Assembly: GCA_910577255.1 (NCBI GenBank)
Contig: CAJTMH010000003.1
Span: forward strand, 186,001-250,000
Source: an uncultured Duncaniella sp.
GTDB lineage: Bacteria > Bacteroidota > Bacteroidia > Bacteroidales > Muribaculaceae
DNA length: 64,000 nucleotides
Reading direction: 5' to 3'
The position numbers and the translations under genes are program-made. Below are positions 59,004 to 64,000 of this stretch, in pieces. The stretch's first letter is position 1; every line of letters begins with the position of its first letter. The notes under the pieces are model-generated. The model saw nothing but the letters and a program-made list of their open reading frames with translations. It was not told the DNA's origin and made no database searches.

Positions 59004-61184
59004 ATGAAGAAGATTGACAACGCTACAGTCCAACGAATCCTTGATGCCGCCGACATAGTGGAGGTGGTGAGTGACTTCGTGAGCCTTAAAAGGCGCGGAG
59101 CCAACTATGTAGGTCTGTGTCCCTTCCACAACGACAGGTCGCCATCCTTCTACGTCTCCAAGGCAAAAGGGGTGTGCAAGTGCTTCAGTTGCGGAGAGGG
59201 TGGCAGCGCTGTCAATTTCATCATGAAGCTTGAGCAGCTCTCGTTCACGGAGGCTTTGCGCTATCTGGCCAAGAAATATAACATCGAAGTTGAAGAGCGC
59301 GAGATGACCGATGAGGAACAGAGGGCCGAGACCGACAGGGAGAACATGATGGCTCTCAATGATTTCGCTATGCGTCATTTCGAGAAAAATCTGTTGTCGA
59401 CCCCCGATGGCCGCGATATAGGTCTGTCATATTTCCGTTATCGAGGCATAAGCGATCAGATGATAGAGCGTTTCCACCTGGGATATGCTCTGGATGGTCA
59501 GGAGGTGCTTTATAAGGATGCCATACAAAGGGGGTATAGCGAGAAATACCTTTTTGCCACCGGACTTTGCTCGCGCACCGAAAACGGCCGTGTCTATGAC
59601 CGTTTCCGTGGCCGTGTCATTTATCCGGTGTTGTCTTTGTCGGGTAAGGTTGTGGCCTTTGGTGGACGCACGCTAAAGAAGGACAAGTCAGCTGCCAAAT
59701 ATGTCAATTCACCCGAGTCGGATATCTACCAGAAGCGTCGCGAGCTATATGGGCTTTATCAGGCCAAGCAGGCCATCTCGAAGGCCGACAAATGTATACT
59801 CGTCGAGGGTTACATGGATGTCATCTCCATGCATCAGGCCGGCGTGTGCAATGTGGTGGCATCTTCTGGCACCGCGCTCACGGTGGAGCAGGTGAGGCTT
59901 ATCAAGCGTTTCACATCGAATGTGACACTCATATATGACAGCGATGCAGCCGGTATAAAAGCTTCGCTGAGAGGTATTGAGCTGTTGTTGCAGGATGGGA
60001 TGGACATAAAGGTCCTGCTTCTTCCCGAAGGTGAGGATCCCGACTCTTTCGCCCAGGGGCACAGTTCGTCGGAGGTCGAGGAGTATCTTCGCTCCAACGA
60101 GGTGGATTTCATCAGCTTCATGGCCAAGATATTGATGGGGGAAGCCTCCAGCGATCCGGCGAAACGTGCGCGTGTCATAACTCAGGTGGTGAAAACCATA
60201 GCGCTGATACCAAATGAGATAACGCGAAATGTATATGTCCAGGAGTGCTCGCGCATACTGTTCATAGATGAGCCTGTGCTTCAGCGCGAGGTGGGGAAAT
60301 ATTTTAACGAATATGCCCTTAAGTCGCGTGAGGACAAGATGCGCCAGCAGCCATTGACGGTCGATGCTCCGATGGAGCAGGGGGGTGGTGACGTGTCCCC
60401 CCGGGAAGAGGAAGCGCCAAAAGTCCAGGAGTCGGATATGCGCGCCGTGTCGTTGCGGCAAAGTGAGATGGCTGTGGCGAAACTTGTGGCTAAATATGGC
60501 AATTATGCGTTTGCGGAAGGTGTGGATGAGGACGGTAACACCGTGCCTGTGACGGTGATAGAATACATAGAGAACGACCTTGCCTCGGACGGCATACAGT
60601 TTGCCAACCAGGATATAGCCCATTTCTTTGAGGCTGCGGTCAGGTTGAGCCGGGCCACATGGGATGAGGATTACAGGCGTCAATGTGAGCTGCTGCAGCA
60701 AAAGCGTGGCGAGGAGTTCTCGGCCGGTGTGGCTGCCATCAGGGAGAAAGCTACCGATATTGGTAGCATCTCGGCCATGGAACGGTCGCTGCAAGAGACG
60801 GTGGATAAGAACTATGCCAAGGCGCTTGAGGATTTCAGCGTGGGGTATTTGTCGAAGCTGATGTGCTCGTCGGCTGATGATGTGGTGCGCTCCATGGCCA
60901 CAGACCTTGTGATAGAAAGGCATATATTAAGTAAGGTCCACACTAAATATGCTCATATCGACACCGAACAGGACTTGCTTGGCGAGCTTGTGCCAAGGGC
61001 GTTGAACGAACTCAAGGACGCCATCCTCAATGTCCGTCTCAAGGAAGTGAGGGCACGGCTGAGTGCCTGCGCGTCAAATTATGACGAGGCCATTCGCCTT
61101 ATGCGTGAAATAAAGGAGATAGAGACTACCCGGTCACAGCTGGCTAAGCTGATCGGCGACCGAGTCATAGCACCGCGCAAATAA
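59004..61184 (+). CDS. dnaG: DNA primase
   Basis: The product has 726 residues. It lays down RNA primers for replication. The CHC2 zinc finger is at the N-terminus (LCPFHNDRSPSFYVSKAKGVCKCFSCGEGG, about residues 37-66), the RNA-polymerase domain follows with RYRGISDQMIERFHLGYA near 148, and the TOPRIM centre has CILVEGYMDVISMHQAG near 265 and TLIYDSDAAGIKASLRGIELLL near 310. The C-terminal part is weakly conserved and should bind DnaB helicase. It is longer than the 580-600 residue enterobacterial enzyme, with a Glu/Gln-rich insert near 455-480, as in other Bacteroidetes. Confidence 0.97.
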   Translation: MKKIDNATVQRILDAADIVEVVSDFVSLKRRGANYVGLCPFHNDRSPSFYVSKAKGVCKCFSCGEGGSAVNFIMKLEQLSFTEALRYLAKKYNIEVEEREMTDEEQRAETDRENMMALNDFAMRHFEKNLLSTPDGRDIGLSYFRYRGISDQMIERFHLGYALDGQEVLYKDAIQRGYSEKYLFATGLCSRTENGRVYDRFRGRVIYPVLSLSGKVVAFGGRTLKKDKSAAKYVNSPESDIYQKRRELYGLYQAKQAISKADKCILVEGYMDVISMHQAGVCNVVASSGTALTVEQVRLIKRFTSNVTLIYDSDAAGIKASLRGIELLLQDGMDIKVLLLPEGEDPDSFAQGHSSSEVEEYLRSNEVDFISFMAKILMGEASSDPAKRARVITQVVKTIALIPNEITRNVYVQECSRILFIDEPVLQREVGKYFNEYALKSREDKMRQQPLTVDAPMEQGGGDVSPREEEAPKVQESDMRAVSLRQSEMAVAKLVAKYGNYAFAEGVDEDGNTVPVTVIEYIENDLASDGIQFANQDIAHFFEAAVRLSRATWDEDYRRQCELLQQKRGEEFSAGVAAIREKATDIGSISAMERSLQETVDKNYAKALEDFSVGYLSKLMCSSADDVVRSMATDLVIERHILSKVHTKYAHIDTEQDLLGELVPRALNELKDAILNVRLKEVRARLSACASNYDEAIRLMREIKEIETTRSQLAKLIGDRVIAPRK

Positions 61185-61311
61185 GGGCTGCAATTCTAAA
61201 ATAGTGCTTACTGAGACCGGTTTAAGGGCAATCGTAGTGGAATTAAGGGCGTAGGTCGAATTTGTTAGGTTTTTTTCACTGTTGCAGAGTGATAGTTAAC
61301 GAAAATGTTGT

Positions 61312-61319
61312 TAACTTTG
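61312..61319 (+). promoter_or_regulatory. -7 element upstream of the DUF6242-type gene
   Basis: TAACTTTG matches the consensus, about 85 bp before the ATG at 61405. The leader would be about 80 nt. No clear -33 box is seen. Confidence 0.5.
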
Positions 61320-61404
61320 CATCTTGAAAAAATTGTTTAACCACGTTAGGGCCAAAAGCCTGACCTAAATGAAATAGGCTCTACAGTGCTATCTTTTTCA
61401 CATT

Positions 61405-62931
61405 ATGACCAATAAGTTTCCCTTATATTTCCTTGTCATACTGTTTGTTTCCGCTATCGCTGCCGGTTGTAACACTGACTCCGAACCGGTGGTCTATGAA
61501 GGTGACTATGGAAACTGTTCAGTTACATCGTTCAGCCTCACCAAGGATGACAGTGTGCTCACCGGGCTTGACTCGGTGTTTTTCTCGATTGACCTGCTCA
61601 ACGGCGAGATTTTTAATGCCGATTCCCTGCCAAAAGGCACTGATGTGAGCAAGCTGGTGCTTAAAATCGGAACTAATTCGGCCAGCGGTTGCGACCTTAC
61701 GTACCGTCTTCCCGGTACTGACCGTGACACCACTATCTCATATATAAAGAGCCCGGAGGACAGCATCAACTTTGCTGATGGTCCAGTGAAACTCGTGATC
61801 ACCTCTTACGACGGACAGTCTAAACGTCAGTATTCAGTCAAAGTGAATGTCCACGATGTCGAGCCCGACACCCTTTATTGGGATCAAATGGCGCGACGCA
61901 CTCTCCCCGGAAATATTTCTTCGCCTACGGCTCAGAAGACCGTTGAGTTCAATGGCGAGGCCGTGTGTCTGACAGCTTCGGCCTCAGGCGCATCGGTGGC
62001 CATGACCAATGACCCTTATGCAGGTGAATGGAGGATTGCTTCAGCTAATTTGCCGGCCGAGGCGATAGTCAATTCATTCACAGCATCATCCGACGCGTTC
62101 TATATCCTTGACTCCTACCACAATCTTTATACCTCCTCCGACGCCCTCGCCTGGACAGCTACAGGTGAAAAAATTGATTATATCTATGGAGGATATGGTA
62201 ATGAGATTCTTGGTGCGCGTCGTGATGCCGACGGTTGGAAGCACGTGACTTATCCGGCTTCGACCGTGGTGGATGTGCCTTCCGGATGTCCTGTGGAAGG
62301 GGCCGGTCAGATTATGGTCTATGAGACCAAGTGGAGTGTGGCCCCGATGGCAATGTTTGTCGGAGGCAAGGATGCAGCCGGTAATCTCGTGGGATCGGCT
62401 TGGTGCTATGACGGCAACGTCTGGGCCAAGATTAGCAATACGGATATCGACGAGCGTGAGAATGTCGCTCTCTTCCCTTATTTCACACCCAGAGTGAACA
62501 CCTCAAGTTGGCGTGTCACTGAGCGCAGCGTACTTATAGCCGTGGGCGGTGCCTATGAGGAGACCGTTGGCGAAGTCGTGTCGAAGTCGGTCTATGTGTC
62601 GTATGACATGGGCCTCAACTGGGATGTCGCTGACAGCTATCTGCAGCTCCCCGAGTATATCCCCGGTTTTGCCAATGCTCAAGCCCTTGTGTTTGACACG
62701 ACGCTTTCATCGCGTTCGATGGCCGATGAGTGGAAATCCTTCCCTTCACGCCGCCTCCCGGCCTGGATGTTTAAGGTGGCTTCACCCGAGGGATCAAGAG
62801 TGACGGTGGCTCCCACCGAATGGGAATGCCCCTACATCTACTTGTTTGGCGGTGAAGATGCCGCAGGTCATCTCTATGACACTCTTTGGCGCGGTGTCAT
62901 CACCCGACTTACTTTCCAACCGCTCTATTGA
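61405..62931 (+). CDS. DUF6242-type lipoprotein
   Basis: The product has 508 residues with a lipoprotein signal (SAIAAGC, Cys near residue 22). The N-terminal 150 residues are a strand-rich domain with TSFSLTKDDSVLTGLDSVFFSIDLLNGEIFNADSLP, as in DUF6242 proteins. The rest looks like a beta-propeller of kelch-like repeats, with recurring motifs such as FYILDSYHNLYTSSDALAW, ILGARRDADGWKHV and YIYLFGGEDAAGHLYDTLWRG. Its function is unknown. Surface or periplasmic binding is inferred from the domains. It precedes the barrel-uppS pair with a 104-bp gap. Confidence 0.78.
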   Translation: MTNKFPLYFLVILFVSAIAAGCNTDSEPVVYEGDYGNCSVTSFSLTKDDSVLTGLDSVFFSIDLLNGEIFNADSLPKGTDVSKLVLKIGTNSASGCDLTYRLPGTDRDTTISYIKSPEDSINFADGPVKLVITSYDGQSKRQYSVKVNVHDVEPDTLYWDQMARRTLPGNISSPTAQKTVEFNGEAVCLTASASGASVAMTNDPYAGEWRIASANLPAEAIVNSFTASSDAFYILDSYHNLYTSSDALAWTATGEKIDYIYGGYGNEILGARRDADGWKHVTYPASTVVDVPSGCPVEGAGQIMVYETKWSVAPMAMFVGGKDAAGNLVGSAWCYDGNVWAKISNTDIDERENVALFPYFTPRVNTSSWRVTERSVLIAVGGAYEETVGEVVSKSVYVSYDMGLNWDVADSYLQLPEYIPGFANAQALVFDTTLSSRSMADEWKSFPSRRLPAWMFKVASPEGSRVTVAPTEWECPYIYLFGGEDAAGHLYDTLWRGVITRLTFQPLY

Positions 62932-63035
62932 TGCCAGAAGTGGATAGTTTGTCGCAAAAATATAATTTAGAATAGCCCGAGTGCGTTTTCTTTAATAAAA
63001 CCCTTTTACTCCTAACGAAATCAAGGATTTTAGAC

Positions 63036-63734
63036 ATGCGAAAAACACTCGTAGCAATACTAACCGGGCTGTTTGTCCTGATGGGTTCCGGCTTTGCCGT
63101 GGCACAGCAGGCGCAACCTGAGACATATAAATTTGACATGGGTGTCGGACTTGGTATGTCAGGCTATCTCGGTGAGGCCAATGAGAGCAATCTCTTTGCG
63201 CATCCGGGGGTAGGATTGAATGCCTCGTTTCGATATCTGCTGAACACACGCTGGGCTTTCAGGGGGCTTCTGACCGCCGCTTCGCTCAGCGGATCGACTG
63301 CCGGCATGACAAACGTACTGCCTGGAGAGGCGGTGTATGACTTTAAGTCATGGGTATATGACCTTGGTGCACGAGCTGAGTTTAACTTCTTCAACTATGG
63401 GATAGGAGAGAGGTATAAACGTCTCAGCCGTGTATCTCCGTATCTGTCGTTAGGTCTTGGTGTGGTCATGTCGAGTGTCGGCGGTGAAACTTTCGTGGCC
63501 ATGGGCATACCCATGGGCTTCGGAGTGAAATTCAAGGCGAAACCGCGGGTTAACCTCGGCCTTGAGTTCACGATGACAAAAGTCTTTGGCGACAATTTGG
63601 ATGGACGCGAGTTGGCCGACCTTTACCTGATCAAGAGTTCTTTCCTTAAGAACACTGACTGGTATGCCACCTTGATGTTCTCCGTAAGTTATGAATTTGG
63701 CAAGCGATGCGTCACATGCCATAGGATTGATTAA
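63036..63734 (+). CDS. DUF6089-type outer-membrane beta-barrel protein
   Basis: The product has 232 residues with a signal peptide (MRKTLVAILTGLFVLMGSGFAVAQ). It starts FDMGVGLGMSGYLGEANESNLFAHPGVGLNASFRYLLNTRWAFRG and continues as short antiparallel strands. This is the small barrel that commonly precedes uppS and bamA in Bacteroidetes. It lies 5 bp ahead of uppS. A role in envelope assembly is inferred from that neighbourhood. Confidence 0.85.
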   Translation: MRKTLVAILTGLFVLMGSGFAVAQQAQPETYKFDMGVGLGMSGYLGEANESNLFAHPGVGLNASFRYLLNTRWAFRGLLTAASLSGSTAGMTNVLPGEAVYDFKSWVYDLGARAEFNFFNYGIGERYKRLSRVSPYLSLGLGVVMSSVGGETFVAMGIPMGFGVKFKAKPRVNLGLEFTMTKVFGDNLDGRELADLYLIKSSFLKNTDWYATLMFSVSYEFGKRCVTCHRID

Positions 63735-63739
63735 GAAAA

Positions 63740-64000
63740 ATGAATATGATAGAAGAGATTGACAAAAACCGGTTGCCACGCCACGTGGCCGTCATCATGG
63801 ACGGTAACGGCAGGTGGGCCAAAGCACGCGGTCTTGACCGCAGCCAAGGTCATGTCGAAGGGGTGAACACAGTGCGTCGTATCACTGAGATTGCCTCCGA
63901 GGTTGGTATCGGTTATCTTACACTCTATACATTCTCAACCGAAAACTGGAATCGCCCGAAAGCCGAAGTCGATGCCCTGATGCATCTTATCGTCATCGCT
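63740..64000 (+). CDS. uppS: Undecaprenyl diphosphate synthase (isoprenyl transferase), N-terminal part
   Basis: Eighty-seven codons are present and the gene runs off the right edge. The cis-prenyltransferase signature is plain: HVAVIMDGNGRWAKARG near residue 17 (the catalytic Asp), GHVEGVNTVRRITEIA near 43 and YLTLYTFSTENWNRPKAEVDALM near 65. The enzyme makes the C55 lipid carrier for peptidoglycan and other surface glycans. The ATG at 63740 is followed by another at 63746; the first is chosen for its 5-bp distance to the preceding stop. Confidence 0.95.
   Translation, partial: MNMIEEIDKNRLPRHVAVIMDGNGRWAKARGLDRSQGHVEGVNTVRRITEIASEVGIGYLTLYTFSTENWNRPKAEVDALMHLIVIA

Noticed and set aside
59745..60923. 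392-codon minus-strand open frame
   Set aside because: It lies wholly antisense within dnaG, has a His/Leu/Arg-rich composition typical of shadow frames, and shows no recognised motif.
1..64000. CRISPR arrays, tRNA/rRNA genes, insertion sequences, phage or integrative elements
   Set aside because: A read-through found no regularly spaced repeats, no tRNA-like cloverleaf, no transposase, integrase or phage motif, and no terminal inverted repeats.

Overview
The window looks like chromosome of a gut member of the order Bacteroidales, most likely Muribaculaceae or a close relative (inference). The signs are a SusC/SusD polysaccharide utilisation locus, Bacteroidetes-type promoters (-7 TAnnTTTG, sometimes with a -33 TTTG about 20 nt upstream), an absence of obvious Shine-Dalgarno sequences, a Na+-pumping methylmalonyl-CoA decarboxylase, and Bacteroidetes-specific families (Porin_10-like, DUF6242-like, DUF6089-like, LruC-like). 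Base composition is near 50% G+C by eye, with AT-rich gaps. I saw no tRNA, rRNA, insertion sequence, phage or CRISPR array. Almost all of the window is ordinary chromosomal content.

Region 1 (1-17.3 kb) is a pectin (homogalacturonan) utilisation locus. Leftward genes encode a GH28-GH105 fusion, a putative six-hairpin glycosidase, a GH43 enzyme, a pectinesterase and the start of tagaturonate reductase (uxaB). Rightward genes encode SusC, SusD, a surface lipoprotein with a predicted beta-helix, and a PL10-type pectate lyase. Together they would de-esterify, cut, import and saccharify pectin and feed galacturonate into the altronate branch. No regulator of the locus lies in the window.

Region 2 (17.4-28.5 kb) has an LruC-type lipoprotein gene broken by a +1 frameshift, a small lipoprotein gene with nhaD, tcdA with a small conserved gene, and the operon mce-mmdA-oadG-like-biotin carrier-oadB. 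That operon converts methylmalonyl-CoA to propionyl-CoA and pumps Na+.

Region 3 (28.5-35.6 kb) is an arabinose operon: galM-like, Na+/solute symporter, araD, araA, araB.

Region 4 (35.7-47.6 kb) is housekeeping. It carries RNase E/G, a 29-residue basic protein, HU, a YjjG-like HAD phosphatase, a YhhQ-type transporter, a KdsC-like phosphatase and guaA. These are followed by a putative porin, a solute-binding-like protein, an HdeD-like membrane protein and a DUF1846 protein.

Region 5 (47.7-55.4 kb) is a leucine operon, leuA-leuC-leuD-leuA2-leuB (leuA2 is possibly a citramalate synthase), and a metY-type gene. Region 6 (55.5-64 kb) holds thrS-infC-rpmI-rplT, the divergent dnaG, a DUF6242-type lipoprotein, a DUF6089-type barrel and the start of uppS.

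The less expected signals are mostly regulatory. They include a strong promoter followed by a terminator-like hairpin upstream of the porin gene; three genes whose -7 element lies only 8-9 nt before the ATG (predicted leaderless mRNAs); a 20-bp hairpin abutting the start codon of the solute-binding-like gene; and stacked hairpins upstream of RNase E/G. On the protein side they are the GH28-GH105 fusion, an oadG-like protein with a lamin-tail-like domain, and the frameshifted LruC-type gene.
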